A stretch of 64,000 bases of DNA from Ferrimonas balearica (lineage in GTDB: Bacteria > Pseudomonadota > Gammaproteobacteria > Enterobacterales > Shewanellaceae): positions 62,001 through 126,000 of the forward strand of contig NZ_JAHVHW010000004.1 of the NCBI RefSeq assembly GCF_019802055.1, read 5' to 3'. The position numbers and the translations under genes are program-made. Position 1 is the stretch's first letter; each line of letters begins with the position of its first letter. Positions 27,522-37,943 of this stretch are shown piece by piece. The notes under the pieces were generated by a model that saw only the letters and a program-made list of their open reading frames with translations, had not been told where the DNA came from and ran no database searches.

Positions 27522-28481
27522 CTAGTGGCCGTTGCGGGCCTTGGTCATGCGGTCTATCTCCGCCTCAATCTGGTTCTGCACCTTCATCACGGCCGCCTCT
27601 CCGGCGTCGATCGCCTCCTCGGCCCGCTGGAACTCCATCGTACCGATGGCGCCGACGTGGGGCAGTACCATCACTTCCGGCGGGTCTCCCATCAGACGGG
27701 CCCGCTTATGGCGCTGCTCCAGGATCTCCATCGACTGGTGCATCACCGCCAGCATATTGGGGTGAGGCTGGTTGTGGTTATTGGGCGTTACGCTGTCCAC
27801 CACCCGGTTGAGCAGTTCCCGCCCGGACACCAACAGGTCCATAAAGCCGTTGCTCGCCTTCTGCCGCTCAACCTGAGCCTCGCTGACCGGCGTGGCCATA
27901 TTGACCACCTCGGCAACGTGCTGCCGTCCGTCACCATGCAGGTCGACGGCAATCACCAGGTCAGCGCCCAGGGTTCGACAGGGGGAGACCGGCACCGGGT
28001 TCACCACCGCGCCGTCCACCAGCCAGCGGTTACCCAGATGCTTGGGCGACATCAGTCCGGGGATGGAGCAGGAAGCGCGCACCACGTCGGACAGTTTGCC
28101 CTCATCCAGCCACACCTCCTGACCGGTGTAGAGGTCGGTAGCCACCGCCAGAAAGGGGCGCTTTACCTCACTGATGTCGGAAAGGTCGATCGCCTTACTG
28201 GCGGCCTCAAACACCTTCTCCCCCTCAATCAGCCCACCGCGCCGCCAGGAGAGATCCATCAGTCCCATCACATCCCAGGTAGAGAAACTGCGAACCCACT
28301 CCTCCAGCTCATCCAGGCGGTCAGCCGCATAGGCCGCACCGACAAAGGCACCGATGGAACAACCCGCCACCACCTCAGGGTGAACGTCCATTTTGGCCAA
28401 TCCACGCAGCACACCGATGTGGGCCCAACCTTTTGCGGCGCCACTGCCCAGTGCCACCCCGATTTTGAGCTTATGACTCAT
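27522..28481 (-). CDS. rssA: Patatin-like phospholipase family protein, RssA-like
   Basis: 319 residues. The oxyanion region GSGAAKGWAHIG (12-23), nucleophile motif GCSIG (residues 40-44, Ser42) and DGA (residues 167-169) are all present, as in bacterial patatins. The C-terminal ~110 residues are a charged helical extension. It probably acts as a cytoplasmic lipid acyl hydrolase; physiological substrate is unknown. Name based on resemblance to E. coli RssA in length and sequence. Confidence 0.85.
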   Translation of the reverse strand: MSHKLKIGVALGSGAAKGWAHIGVLRGLAKMDVHPEVVAGCSIGAFVGAAYAADRLDELEEWVRSFSTWDVMGLMDLSWRRGGLIEGEKVFEAASKAIDLSDISEVKRPFLAVATDLYTGQEVWLDEGKLSDVVRASCSIPGLMSPKHLGNRWLVDGAVVNPVPVSPCRTLGADLVIAVDLHGDGRQHVAEVVNMATPVSEAQVERQKASNGFMDLLVSGRELLNRVVDSVTPNNHNQPHPNMLAVMHQSMEILEQRHKRARLMGDPPEVMVLPHVGAIGTMEFQRAEEAIDAGEAAVMKVQNQIEAEIDRMTKARNGH

Positions 28482-28789
28482 TCACAGACTCCCGGAAATT
28501 TCAGCTGGCTCTATCCTAGCGCTCAGGCACCGAACCACTCCAGCATCTCTTGGTTCTCTCTTCAGTTTTCGTTCACCAGGTCGCTTATTTATTAGCAGTG
28601 AAACGCTGGGACACTCCCAACCGACTTCCTGACCCCAGTGCGATATTTGGTCTTTCACCACGCGGGCTCCCGGCCCGCGATTTTTTTTTGTGAAAGGCCC
28701 CTCTCGGGCATCCCACTTTGACATCCTGTCGCTCGGCTGTTAGTTTTCGCGCCTTTTGACAACCTTTTCGCTACAGGGATCCCCACCCG
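28482..28789. other. Intergenic region between rssA and the SulP gene
   Basis: 308 bases without a credible protein gene. It must hold the divergent promoters of rssA and the SulP transporter, and contains an orphan plus-strand terminator at 28661-28689, listed separately. Confidence 0.7.
28661..28689 (+). terminator. Orphan intrinsic terminator upstream of the SulP gene
   Basis: CGCGGGC, loop TCCCG, GCCCGCG, A, then nine T. No plus-strand gene lies between rssA's start (28481) and this hairpin, so it ends either a small RNA or the leader of the SulP transcript. Confidence 0.75.
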
Positions 28790-30346
28790 ATGTTTGAACT
28801 TCGCAGTAATCCCCAAGCCAGCATCAAAGCCGACCTGCTCTCCGGCCTGACCGTTGCACTGGCTCTGGTCCCCGAAGCTGTCGCCTTCGCCTTTGTGGCG
28901 GGCGTTGAGCCGATGGTCGGTCTCTATGCTGCCTTTATGGTTGGCCTGATCACCGCACTGATTGGTGGTCGCCCGGGCATGATCTCCGGAGCCACCGGCG
29001 CTCTCGCTGTGGTAATGGTAGCCCTGGTGGCCCAGCACGGCGTTCAGTACCTGTTTGCCACCGTCGTTCTGATGGGGATACTGCAGATCCTCGCTGGCGC
29101 GTTAAAACTGGGGAAATTTATCCGCCTGGTGCCCCATCCGGTGATGCTGGGCTTTGTAAATGGTCTGGCTATCGTGATCTTCCTGGCCCAGCTTGGCCAG
29201 TTTAAAGAGGTGGACGACGCAGGCCAGCTGGTATGGATGCAGGGCGGGGCCCTCTTTACCATGCTCGCTCTGGTAGCCCTGACCATGGCGATCATCCACT
29301 TCCTGCCTAAACTGACCCGTGCCATCCCCTCCTCCCTCGCCGCCATTCTGGTGGTCACCGGGCTGGTGCACGGTTTGGGCATGGATACCGCCACCGTGGT
29401 GGACTTCGTCCGCAGCATGACCGGCAACGCCGAAGCCACCCTGAAAGGCACCCTGCCCACCTTCGCTGTGCCGATGGTACCGCTGAACTGGGAAACCCTG
29501 ACCATCATCTTCCCCTACGCGCTGGTGCTGGCTGCCATCGGTCTGATTGAGTCCCTGCTGACCCTGACCCTGGTGGACGAACTGACCCAGACCCGTGGCC
29601 AGGGCAACCGCGAGTGTGTTGGCCAGGGCGTGGCCAACGTGGCCACCGGCTTCTTTGGCGGCATGGGCGGTTGCGCCATGATTGGCCAGAGCATGATCAA
29701 CATTAACTCCGGCGGTCGCTCCCGTCTGTCCGGCGCCTCTGCCGCGCTGTTCCTGCTGGGCTTTATCCTGTTCGGCGCCCACCTGATCGAGATGATTCCG
29801 GTGGCGGCTCTGGTGGGCGTGATGTTTATGGTGGTACTGGGTACCTTCGAATGGTCCAGCTTCCGCATCATGAGCAAAGTACCCAAGGCGGACGCCCTGG
29901 TGATTGTGCTGGTGTCCGGTGTGACCGTGATTACCGACCTGGCCGTGGCCGTAATGGTGGGTGTGATTGTCTCCGCGCTGCGCTTTGCCTGGGACCACGC
30001 CACCCATATGACCGCCAAAACCGACATCGACGAGCAGGGCTGGAAGGTGTACCAGCCGCAAGGCCCGCTGTTCTTCGCCTCCGTCACCAGCTTCCTGGAC
30101 CTGTTTGACGCCAAGAACGACCCCCAGGACGTGGTGGTGGACTTTGGTGACTCCCGCGTGGCCGACCACTCCGCTCTGGAAGCGATCGACACCCTGGCGG
30201 AGCGTTACCTGCGTGAGGGCAAAACCCTGCACCTGCGCCACCTGAGCCCGGAGTGCCGCCAGCTGTTGGCCAAAGCCGGTGACCTGGTGGAAGTGAACGT
30301 GCTGGAAGACCCCACCTACAAAGTGGCTACCGACGAGCTGGGCTAA
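28790..30346 (+). CDS. SulP-family anion transporter with STAS domain
   Basis: 518 residues, 10-12 membrane helices then a cytoplasmic STAS domain (about 425-510). Family signatures include [13 protein letters not shown] near the start, the [21 protein letters not shown] region, and [17 protein letters not shown]. SulP proteins move sulfate, bicarbonate or other anions with sodium or protons; the substrate cannot be told here. Bounded by an orphan terminator upstream and a strong terminator downstream. Confidence 0.93.
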   Translation: MFELRSNPQASIKADLLSGLTVALALVPEAVAFAFVAGVEPMVGLYAAFMVGLITALIGGRPGMISGATGALAVVMVALVAQHGVQYLFATVVLMGILQILAGALKLGKFIRLVPHPVMLGFVNGLAIVIFLAQLGQFKEVDDAGQLVWMQGGALFTMLALVALTMAIIHFLPKLTRAIPSSLAAILVVTGLVHGLGMDTATVVDFVRSMTGNAEATLKGTLPTFAVPMVPLNWETLTIIFPYALVLAAIGLIESLLTLTLVDELTQTRGQGNRECVGQGVANVATGFFGGMGGCAMIGQSMININSGGRSRLSGASAALFLLGFILFGAHLIEMIPVAALVGVMFMVVLGTFEWSSFRIMSKVPKADALVIVLVSGVTVITDLAVAVMVGVIVSALRFAWDHATHMTAKTDIDEQGWKVYQPQGPLFFASVTSFLDLFDAKNDPQDVVVDFGDSRVADHSALEAIDTLAERYLREGKTLHLRHLSPECRQLLAKAGDLVEVNVLEDPTYKVATDELG

Positions 30347-30365
30347 GTCCAGACTCGCATCCAAC

Positions 30366-30396
30366 AAAAACGGGACCTTAGGGTCCCGTTTTTTTC
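30366..30396. terminator. SulP gene terminator
   Basis: AAAAACGGGACC, short loop, GGTCCCGTTTTTTT; nearly symmetrical. Confidence 0.9.
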
Positions 30397-30470
30397 TCTC
30401 TCAGCCTGATAGTGGAAGGCGGCTATCGCCCCTTGCCCATCGATGGGTTTTACGATGCTTCACCCGTTGC

Positions 30471-30520
30471 GTTCGTTTGTCGCCCGAATCTCCCTGCTTT
30501 CCGTGGGCCACAGGCCCACG
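30471..30520. repeat. REP-like element, copy A of a 50-bp direct repeat
   Basis: GTTCGTTTGTCGCCCGAATC and onward, ending in the palindrome CGTGGGCCacaGGCCCACG (30502-30520). It differs at one base from 30647-30696. Confidence 0.85.
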
Positions 30521-30646
30521 CTGTGCGGAGCACTCCCTTTCCCTGCCGTAGCGTGCCGCCTGTGGCCCACGAACCGTAGGTAAAAAAGAGCGTAATTGGC
30601 CACTGAGCGGTGGGCTGCTCATAGGGTGGGTTTCCAGTTTAGGCTC

Positions 30647-30696
30647 GTTCGTTTGTCGCCCGAATCTCCCTGCTTTCCGTGGGCCACGGGCCCACG
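30647..30696. repeat. REP-like element, copy B of a 50-bp direct repeat
   Basis: 49 of 50 bases equal copy A; the palindrome here is CGTGGGCCacgGGCCCACG (30678-30696). Confidence 0.85.
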
Positions 30697-30834
30697 TTAC
30701 GCGGAACTTTCCCTCTTCGGCTCAGGACGTTTGTTCTGCCGCAGCGTGCCAATGATAAAGGGCCGTTCGACCGTTCATGCTGGTATCCCCGGTGCCATAC
30801 TCAATCCATCACGGAATTCACGCTCAAGGACGCT

Positions 30835-32652
30835 ATGCCTGAACATCTTCTGGTCATTACCGTCGTTGCCTGCATCATTTTCATGTTCCTCTTCAGCAAC
30901 CTCCGACACGATGTCGTGGCCCTGATCGGATTGATGAGCTGTGTGCTATTCGGTTTGGTCCCCGAAACGCAGGTGTTCAACGGCTTTTCCCATCCGGCGG
31001 TAATTACGGTCGCGGGCGTGCTTATCATCAGTGCCGGATTGCAGTCCAGTGGCGTACTGAACCTGCTGGCGAATCGACTTTTGCCCAAGCAGGCAGGGCC
31101 AATCGTGTCTCTGAGCATTCTGTGCCTGATTGGTGCCTTTATATCGGCTTTTATGAACAACGTAGGGGCAATGGCGTTATTAATGCCGTTGGCGATCTCG
31201 GTGGCAAACAAGTCAGATATGGCGCCAGGAAAGCTGCTCATGCCCCTCTCTTTCTGCACCATCCTTGGCGGGATGATCACGCTGATCGGCACGCCACCAA
31301 ACCTGATTGTCTCCGGGTTCCGTAATGATGTGAATCAGGCGTCCTTCCAACTGTTTGATTTTGCCCCCGTTGGCGGTGCCGTTGCACTGGCAGGTGTGGC
31401 CTTTGTTGTCCTGGTGGGGTGGCGGCTTGTCCCTCATCGTGCCGCCAAACTGGGACAGGATTTCGAAAGTGGCAGTTACCTGACGGAGGTTGCCGTCGGT
31501 GAAGGCAGCCCCTCCATTGGAAAGTCGTTAACCCAGCTGGAGAAGCTGCTGGAACAGGAAGGAATCGATGGTCAGTTGGTCGCATTGCACCGGGGTAATC
31601 TGAAGCTCAGCCCGGCGCTGCCCTGGAGACAGGTGGCACAAGGGGATACGGTATTGCTCGAGTTGGAGCCCCAGGACCTAAGCAATGCCTTGTCTCTGCT
31701 TGGAATGACGCTCCCCTCTCCCGAAGCTGATGCTGATACTGATGCCAAAACCATTGAGCCGGACACTGAGGATAATGGTGAGAAGCTTAAGGAGATCACC
31801 TATCAGGAATACGTTGTCATGCCCAATTCGCCTCTGCTTGGGCGCTCCGCTTTGGATATCGGCCTGAGCACCCGCTTTGGTCTGACCCTGATGGCCATAT
31901 CCCGACAGGGACAACACAGTATCCATCGACTGAAAACGACCCCCTTAAAAACCGGAGACCTGCTATTGCTGCAAGGTGATAAAGGGGCACAGAACACCTT
32001 CGCCAGTGGCTACCGATGTTTGCCTCTGGCACAACGGGATCTGGCGTTATACGACACCAGCAAAGCCTTACTGGCGATCCTCATTCTGGCTGGTGTGCTG
32101 CTGCTCAGTGGCATCGGCTTTATGACTTCTGCCAGTGCGTTTGTTCTTGGCGTGGTGCTGTTCCTTCTGGCTGGCATCATTCCGACGGGGCAGGTCTATA
32201 ACGCCGTCGATTGGCCGGTCATCGTGCTCCTTGGTGCCATGATGCCCGTTGCCGAAGCGATGTCGAGTACAGGCACCGCCAGTTGGATTGCTCAGATGGG
32301 ACTTGGCCTTTTTGACGCCGAACAACCTGAGCTGGTCCTGGCCTTGGTGATTGTGCTTACCATGACCTTGTCGGACTTTATGAACAATGCCGCCACCGCA
32401 GCCTTGATGTGCCCGATTGCCAGCAGTCTGGCGGCGCAGTTGGGTGTCAGTACCGACACCTTTCTGATGGCGGTGGCCGTTGGGGCCTCCTGCTCCTTCC
32501 TTACCCCCATAGGGCATCAAAACAACACCCTGATACTGGGGCCGGGCGGCTTTCGCTTTGGTGACTACTGGCGCTTGGGACTGCCGATGGAACTGCTGGT
32601 ATTGGCCGTTTCTCTGCCCATGTTGCTTCTCGTTTGGCCGCTGACACCCTGA
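30835..32652 (+). CDS. SLC13/DASS-family transporter with two RCK C-type domains
   Basis: 605 residues from ATG 30835 with AAGGA four bases upstream. N-terminal helices contain FISAFMNNVGAMALLMP, the ion-transporter motif repeated as LSDFMNNAATAALMCPIA in the second half. Two cytoplasmic TrkA_C-like domains lie between (about 215-290 and 320-400). It transports an anion (sulfate, dicarboxylate or similar) with sodium. With the SulP gene upstream, sulfate is a reasonable guess only. Confidence 0.9.
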   Translation: MPEHLLVITVVACIIFMFLFSNLRHDVVALIGLMSCVLFGLVPETQVFNGFSHPAVITVAGVLIISAGLQSSGVLNLLANRLLPKQAGPIVSLSILCLIGAFISAFMNNVGAMALLMPLAISVANKSDMAPGKLLMPLSFCTILGGMITLIGTPPNLIVSGFRNDVNQASFQLFDFAPVGGAVALAGVAFVVLVGWRLVPHRAAKLGQDFESGSYLTEVAVGEGSPSIGKSLTQLEKLLEQEGIDGQLVALHRGNLKLSPALPWRQVAQGDTVLLELEPQDLSNALSLLGMTLPSPEADADTDAKTIEPDTEDNGEKLKEITYQEYVVMPNSPLLGRSALDIGLSTRFGLTLMAISRQGQHSIHRLKTTPLKTGDLLLLQGDKGAQNTFASGYRCLPLAQRDLALYDTSKALLAILILAGVLLLSGIGFMTSASAFVLGVVLFLLAGIIPTGQVYNAVDWPVIVLLGAMMPVAEAMSSTGTASWIAQMGLGLFDAEQPELVLALVIVLTMTLSDFMNNAATAALMCPIASSLAAQLGVSTDTFLMAVAVGASCSFLTPIGHQNNTLILGPGGFRFGDYWRLGLPMELLVLAVSLPMLLLVWPLTP

Positions 32653-32675
32653 CTTTTTCAGGCGCCAGATACCAT

Positions 32676-32699
32676 AACGCCCGGCTTAAACCGGGCGTT
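32676..32699. terminator. Hairpin between SLC13 gene and flgL
   Basis: AACGCCCGG, loop CTTAAA, CCGGGCGTT, between convergent genes; T-runs are weak on both sides. Confidence 0.6.
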
Positions 32700-32722
32700 G
32701 TCTATGAGTAAGTCAGCACAGC

Positions 32723-33937
32723 TCAGATGTAATTAAACAGGCTCAGGCCACTGACCTTACCAAAGGTCTGGGAGACGGCACTCATCGCCATCGACTGCTT
32801 CTCAAAGTCGGAGATCGCTTTGGCGTAGTCGAGGTCCTCCAGAGTGGACTGGGCAGACGCCGCCACCAACTCCAGGTTTTCGTGCTGCGCCTGATAGGTG
32901 TCCAGCGACTTCAGATAGTTGCCGGTTTCCGCCCGAATCACCGACGCGTGGGTCATGGTCTCCCCCATGTCCGCCAGCGCCTGAGCGTACTGAGCCTGAG
33001 CGGCGTTACCAATCAAGCCTGCGGGGGTCTCCAGCATACCGATCACGTCATTCAGGGTGCTGAAGATGTCCACTTCAGACTGGCCTGACAGGGTCACGCT
33101 GTCGCCAATCTCCGGGTGACCGGACAGCTGCACCTCCATGCCGTTAAAGCTCAGGGGCACGGTGGCATCAAAGGGCTGAGAGGGCAGCAGCGTATTGGGC
33201 GGCGTGGCGTCATCCACCACCTGCACATTGACATTTCCTGCCCCGTCATCGACAAACTGGATGCTGAAATCCCCGGCGGTGTGGGCGCCGGGATTCACCA
33301 CCTCGGCCTTCTCCACAAACCACTCGCCGGTCATGGTGGCGTTGGCGTAATCCGCCCGGTAATCACCGCTGGCATTGGGAACCGACATAAAGATGCGATC
33401 CCCCGCTTCGTTCACCGGAATGTTAATCCCATCCGCCACCACCGCCTCACGGCGACCGCTGTCCCCCTGATAGCTGACGTTGCCGTTGGCGTCCTCGATA
33501 AAGGGCTTGGTGCTGGTCTGGTAGCCGCCGAACAGGAAGTTGCCGGACTCATCCTGGTTGTTGGCCAGCGCCAGGATCGCCTTGCGGGTCTCCCGAAGAT
33601 CCTGTGCCAGCGCACCCTTGTTCTCATCGGACAGGGCACCGTCGTTACCCTGAACAATCAGGTCACGGCTGTTCATGATGAGGTTTTCATACTCACCCAA
33701 CCGCCCCTCCTGCTGGGACAGGCGGTTGTTGGCCAGGTTGATGTTGGCCTTGTACTGGCTGATCTGCTGGTTCTGCTGCTTCAGGTTCTCCAGCACGATG
33801 GAGGCCACCGGATCATCCGCCGCCGTGTGGATCTTCTTGCCGGAGGAGAGGTGCTGAAGCGTGCCGTTGGTGTCCGACTGCAGGCGCAGCAGATTGGTGG
33901 TGTTCAGGTTATAGAACTGGTTAGTGGCGATGCGCAT
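32723..33937 (-). CDS. flgL: Flagellar hook-filament junction protein FlgL
   Basis: 404 residues. The flagellin-like N-terminus MRIATNQFYNLNTTNLLRLQ and the helical C-terminus (DLDYAKAISDFEKQSMAMSA) flank a variable middle. It is the second hook-associated protein (HAP3). Last gene of the flgF-flgL run, nine bases after flgK. Confidence 0.95.
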   Translation of the reverse strand: MRIATNQFYNLNTTNLLRLQSDTNGTLQHLSSGKKIHTAADDPVASIVLENLKQQNQQISQYKANINLANNRLSQQEGRLGEYENLIMNSRDLIVQGNDGALSDENKGALAQDLRETRKAILALANNQDESGNFLFGGYQTSTKPFIEDANGNVSYQGDSGRREAVVADGINIPVNEAGDRIFMSVPNASGDYRADYANATMTGEWFVEKAEVVNPGAHTAGDFSIQFVDDGAGNVNVQVVDDATPPNTLLPSQPFDATVPLSFNGMEVQLSGHPEIGDSVTLSGQSEVDIFSTLNDVIGMLETPAGLIGNAAQAQYAQALADMGETMTHASVIRAETGNYLKSLDTYQAQHENLELVAASAQSTLEDLDYAKAISDFEKQSMAMSAVSQTFGKVSGLSLFNYI

Positions 33938-33946
33938 ACGCTCTCC

Positions 33947-35848
33947 TTATCGAACCGCCGCAAACAGCGTGTCGAAGGTTTCCTTGGCCACGGTCATGAT
34001 CCGTGCCGACGCCTGGTACGCCTGCTGAAAGCGCATCAGGTTGGCCGCTTCCTCATCCAGGTTGACCCCGGACTCCGACGCCACGCGCTCGGTGGCCTGC
34101 ATCTTGACGGTCTCCGCCGAGTCCAGTGCCACCTCAGCAGCGCGGGTCTGTCCACCGACGCTGGTGGTGATCCCCTCGTAAACGTCGGTCATGGTGGCGT
34201 TACCGCCTCCCATGATCTTGGCGGTGGCCAGCCCGGCCATATTGACCGCATTGCGGTTGTCGCCCGGGCCGAAACTGATGTCGAGGCTGAACTGGTCACC
34301 ATCGGCCACCGCCGGGTCCAGCGCCAGGGTAAAGCCCAGGGTGCTGATCTGGTTGTTGCTGATGGTGCCGGTGGAAAGGGCGTTGCCCTGACTGTCGGTG
34401 ACACTGAAAGTGCCTGCGGTCATGTCCACCTGCACCGTCATCAGGGTGCCGTTAGCGGGCAGCGTCGGGTCGGTGCGGTCCACCGCCACCAGACGGGCCT
34501 CGCCATTGCCGGAGAGGGTTTCCAGCCCATAACCGGCCGCCGCCAGGCCACGGGGGTTGTCCATCACCACATCGATGCTGGCCGCCGCGCCCGCAGACGG
34601 GGTCAGGGTCCACTTGTCGCCCGCCGCCGGGGCACCCGGGCCAAGCCGCACGGAAAAGCCATCAGGGCCAATCAGGCGAGTGGCGTCATTGGGGTCCGCA
34701 GTGAGGGTGGTGGTGGCGCCATACTGGTCTGTGACCTGATAGTTGGTGCCATCAAAACTCATGTCGTAGCGACCGCCGGTCAGGGCGCTGGTGTCGTCAA
34801 TCTCCACCCCCAGTGCCTGGGTGCCGCCGTTGTTGCCATACACCGCCACGCGACCGATGGTCATATTGGGGTCGTTGATGTCGCTGAAGAGGTTCTGACC
34901 GACATTGCCGTCCAGATCGAACCCCGACGCCTGGGACTGATTAAAAGCGTCAGCCACGCCAAGGGCCATTACCCCCAGCTTCTGAATCGCACCGGCCAGA
35001 TCCTGGTCGCGGTAATCCATCAGCGCCTGCATCTCACCGCCCACCGCGCTGGTGCCCAGAATCACGGTCTGGTTGCCGCTGGTGCCGGTCAGGCGGGTTT
35101 CGTGAGTAATAGGATCGCCAGAGGTCATCCCCAACTGCATCGGGGTTTCCCCGGCCACCAGCATAATGGAGCCGCCCGCCATGACGCTCTTCACCCCGAA
35201 GTCCTGGGGGATCACGTTGACCTGCACGTACTCGGACAGTTCGTTGATCAGACGGTCCTGCTGGTCCAGCAGTTGCAGATCCTGTCCGCCCACCTTCTGC
35301 AGTTGCTGATTGATGTCCGCCAGCTCCGAGGTGATGGCATTCACCCGGTCCACCACGCCGTTGAGCTGTTGGTTAACCTGCCGGATCTGCCCTTCCAGCT
35401 CCTGCCCCAGCGAGTTGAACGCGGCGGTCAGCTGGCCGGCACTGGTCAGCAGGTTTTCCCGCACACCAAGGTCGGAGGGCATATCCACCAGGTTGTTGAC
35501 GTTCTCAAACAGGGTATTAAGAGAATTGGGAACCGCCTTGCCAACGATGGAGAACAGCTGGTCCAGCTCCGACATCTTGCCGTAGCGGGTTTCCGCCTGG
35601 CTGTGCTGACTGATGGAGAGGGAGAGCTCCCGCTGGGCGTAGTCGTTGTAGATCCGTTTGACGTCCGCCACGTAGGTGCCGGTACCCAGAAAGTAGCCGG
35701 CCAGGTAGGTGGATTCGGAGGTACGCTGCTCCGCCACCTGACGGTTGTACCCCTCGGTACCCACGTTGGCGATGTTGTTACTGGTCACCCCCATCTGTTT
35801 CTGGGCGGCGAGTACTCCGGAGCGGGCAATGCTCATCAAGTCGGCCAT
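33947..35848 (-). CDS. flgK: Flagellar hook-associated protein FlgK
   Basis: 633 residues. The N-terminus carries the rod/hook motif GVTSNNIANVGTEGYNRQV and the C-terminus the helix NLDEEAANLMRFQQAYQASAR. The long middle (about 300-560) is variable. First hook-filament junction protein, exported by the flagellar type III system; nine bases separate it from flgJ and from flgL. Confidence 0.95.
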   Translation of the reverse strand: MADLMSIARSGVLAAQKQMGVTSNNIANVGTEGYNRQVAEQRTSESTYLAGYFLGTGTYVADVKRIYNDYAQRELSLSISQHSQAETRYGKMSELDQLFSIVGKAVPNSLNTLFENVNNLVDMPSDLGVRENLLTSAGQLTAAFNSLGQELEGQIRQVNQQLNGVVDRVNAITSELADINQQLQKVGGQDLQLLDQQDRLINELSEYVQVNVIPQDFGVKSVMAGGSIMLVAGETPMQLGMTSGDPITHETRLTGTSGNQTVILGTSAVGGEMQALMDYRDQDLAGAIQKLGVMALGVADAFNQSQASGFDLDGNVGQNLFSDINDPNMTIGRVAVYGNNGGTQALGVEIDDTSALTGGRYDMSFDGTNYQVTDQYGATTTLTADPNDATRLIGPDGFSVRLGPGAPAAGDKWTLTPSAGAAASIDVVMDNPRGLAAAGYGLETLSGNGEARLVAVDRTDPTLPANGTLMTVQVDMTAGTFSVTDSQGNALSTGTISNNQISTLGFTLALDPAVADGDQFSLDISFGPGDNRNAVNMAGLATAKIMGGGNATMTDVYEGITTSVGGQTRAAEVALDSAETVKMQATERVASESGVNLDEEAANLMRFQQAYQASARIMTVAKETFDTLFAAVR

Positions 35849-35857
35849 GGGACGTCC

Positions 35858-36844
35858 TTACTCTGACAACCCGAAGGGGGTGTACTGTTTCATTAAGCCG
35901 TTAAACAACTGCATGATCTTATCGGCGTATTGAGGGTCGGTGGCGTAGCCTGCCTTGTGCAGCGCGCGGATATAGCCTTCGCTGTCGCTGGCCTCCAGTG
36001 CATCCCGGTAGCGAGGCTGGCGCACAAACTCGACGTAATCGTCGAAGCTGGCTTTCAGGTTCTCATACACCCGGAAATTGGAGCGGCGCATCACCGGCAG
36101 TTCAGATTCAAACTCCAGCGCATTGATCGCCGTTTTCTCTCCCTGCCAACGGTTATCGGCCTTGATGTTGAAAAGATTATGGCTACTTTGGCCTTCGCCA
36201 TCTTTCAACACCTTACGGCCCCAACCGGTCTCCAGCGCCGACTGGGCGATCAGCAGCATGGGGTCCACCCCCAGGCTCTGCGCCGCTTCGCGGGCATGAG
36301 GCATCAGGCTGCGAACAAAGTGCTCCGGCCCCTCAAAATTCTGTGGTGTGGGGTTGGCCGCTGCCGCCATTGGCGGATGCGCCGGTTCGGCCTGAACGGG
36401 AGCCGGTGCTGATGCCACGCTCGCCACTTCGGCAGAGGCGGACCGCTCCGGGCTGACACTCGGCGTGACCGGCAGGGCGACCGGCCCGAGGCTCTCGCCG
36501 CGGTTCAGGGCAGACGCCGGGGTCATCGAGTCATCGCCGCCCAGTTGGGCCACAATCAAATCCGCCAGTCCCAGACTGCCCTGGGCAGAGAGTGACTGCG
36601 CCAGCTGGCTGTCGTGCATCTGCTGATAGAACTGGGTGGTGTGGGAGTGGAAGGGGCTGTCACTGTCCTCAAAGGCGGCGTTAGCGTCACGCATGCTCTT
36701 GAGCAGCATGTTCATAAAGATCCCTTCGAACTGCAGCGCCACTTCTCTCAAACTGGCGTCCGGATCCTGCTGGGCCTGTTGGCGCAGCTGGTCCAGCCCC
36801 GCCAGGTCCATGTAGTGCTGTCCGGATTGCTTGAGACCGTCCAT
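35858..36844 (-). CDS. flgJ: Peptidoglycan hydrolase / rod assembly protein FlgJ
   Basis: 328 residues in two domains: an N-terminal rod-capping part (about 15-100, LREVALQFEGIFMNMLLKSM) and a C-terminal glucosaminidase (about 175-325) with SALETGWG, catalytic Glu205. The linker is Ala/Pro-rich. It caps the rod and cuts peptidoglycan during assembly. Its ATG overlaps the flgI stop (TGATG). Confidence 0.95.
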   Translation of the reverse strand: MDGLKQSGQHYMDLAGLDQLRQQAQQDPDASLREVALQFEGIFMNMLLKSMRDANAAFEDSDSPFHSHTTQFYQQMHDSQLAQSLSAQGSLGLADLIVAQLGGDDSMTPASALNRGESLGPVALPVTPSVSPERSASAEVASVASAPAPVQAEPAHPPMAAAANPTPQNFEGPEHFVRSLMPHAREAAQSLGVDPMLLIAQSALETGWGRKVLKDGEGQSSHNLFNIKADNRWQGEKTAINALEFESELPVMRRSNFRVYENLKASFDDYVEFVRQPRYRDALEASDSEGYIRALHKAGYATDPQYADKIMQLFNGLMKQYTPFGLSE

Positions 36845-37932
36845 CAGATGATCACCAGTTCGCCGCGCAGGGCGCCCGCCTGAGACAGCGCTTCAAGAAT
36901 CGCCATCAGATCCGAGGGGGCTGCGCCCACTTCGTTCACCGCCCGCACCAGCTCGTCCAGCGTGGTGCCAGTATCAAACTTGAACATGCGGCTGTCATCC
37001 TGAGTCACGCCGATCTGGGATTCCGGCGTCACCACGGTGTTGCCACCGCCAAAAGCGTTGGGCTGGGACACATTGATGTTTTCGCTGATGGTCACCGTCA
37101 GGCCACCGTGTGTGATGGCGGTAGGCATCAGGCGCACATCCTTACCCACTACGATGGTGCCGGTACGGCTGTTGACGATCACCTTGGCGGACTCATCCGC
37201 CGGTTGCACCCGCAGGTTCTCCAGCGTCGCCAGATAGGAGACCCGCTGAGAGGGATCACGGGGGGCCGAGACCTGAATCGAGGTGGCGTCCAGCGCACGG
37301 GCCACGCCCGGGCCCAGCAACCCGTTTACCGCCTCCACCACCCGCTTGGCGGTGGAGAAATCGGGGCGGTGCAGATTGAAGGTCAGGAAGTCACCGTTGG
37401 CAAAGGGGGTGGGAACACTGCGCTCAACGGTGGCGCCACCGGGGATACGACCCACGGTCGGGGTGTTCTGCAGCACCTTGGAACCGTCCAGCCCCTCAGC
37501 GGAGAAGCCGGAGACCACCAGACTGCCCTGAGCCAGGGCGTACACCTTGCCATCGGCCCCCTTCAGGAAGGTTTGCAGCAGGGTGCCGCCGCGCAGGCTC
37601 TTGGCGCTGCCCACGGAGGACACAGTGATATCGATGCTCTGGCCCGGTTTCACAAACGGCGGCAGTTCGGCGTGTACTGCCACCGCCGCCACGTTTTTCA
37701 GTTTGGGGCGGGCATTGGCTGGCAGATTAATGCCGAAGTTGGAGAGCATGGTGGTAAAACTCTGCTCGGTGTAGCGGCTCTGCTCACCGGTGCCCGGCAA
37801 GCCCACCACCAGACCGTAGCCCACCAGTTGGTTAGAGCGGACGCCCTGCACATCAGAGATGTCTTTCAGTCGCATCGCCTGCGCCGACAGGGGTAACAGC
37901 AGCAACAGGGCGGTCAGTATGGCGCGCATCAT
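36844..37932 (-). CDS. flgI: Flagellar P-ring protein FlgI
   Basis: 362 residues from ATG 37932 (GGGAGGCGG upstream; ATG 37929 is equally possible). Signal peptide ends SAQA, mature [20 protein letters not shown] is diagnostic. Forms the periplasmic ring with the help of FlgA. Confidence 0.95.
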   Translation of the reverse strand: MMRAILTALLLLLPLSAQAMRLKDISDVQGVRSNQLVGYGLVVGLPGTGEQSRYTEQSFTTMLSNFGINLPANARPKLKNVAAVAVHAELPPFVKPGQSIDITVSSVGSAKSLRGGTLLQTFLKGADGKVYALAQGSLVVSGFSAEGLDGSKVLQNTPTVGRIPGGATVERSVPTPFANGDFLTFNLHRPDFSTAKRVVEAVNGLLGPGVARALDATSIQVSAPRDPSQRVSYLATLENLRVQPADESAKVIVNSRTGTIVVGKDVRLMPTAITHGGLTVTISENINVSQPNAFGGGNTVVTPESQIGVTQDDSRMFKFDTGTTLDELVRAVNEVGAAPSDLMAILEALSQAGALRGELVII

Positions 37933-37943
37933 TCCGCCTCCCA

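Larger units (their letters stand above)
30397..30834. other. Non-coding stretch with a 50-bp repeat pair
   Basis: 438 bases without a supported gene. It holds two near-identical 50-bp copies (30471-30520 and 30647-30696) that end in a GTGGGCC palindrome, and further GTGGCCCACG half-copies around 30560. The promoter of the SLC13 gene must be at its right end. Confidence 0.75.

Noticed and set aside
33116-35866. 916-residue plus-strand ORF
   Set aside because: Shadow across flgL and flgK; His/Gly/Val-rich composition typical of GC-rich antisense frames.
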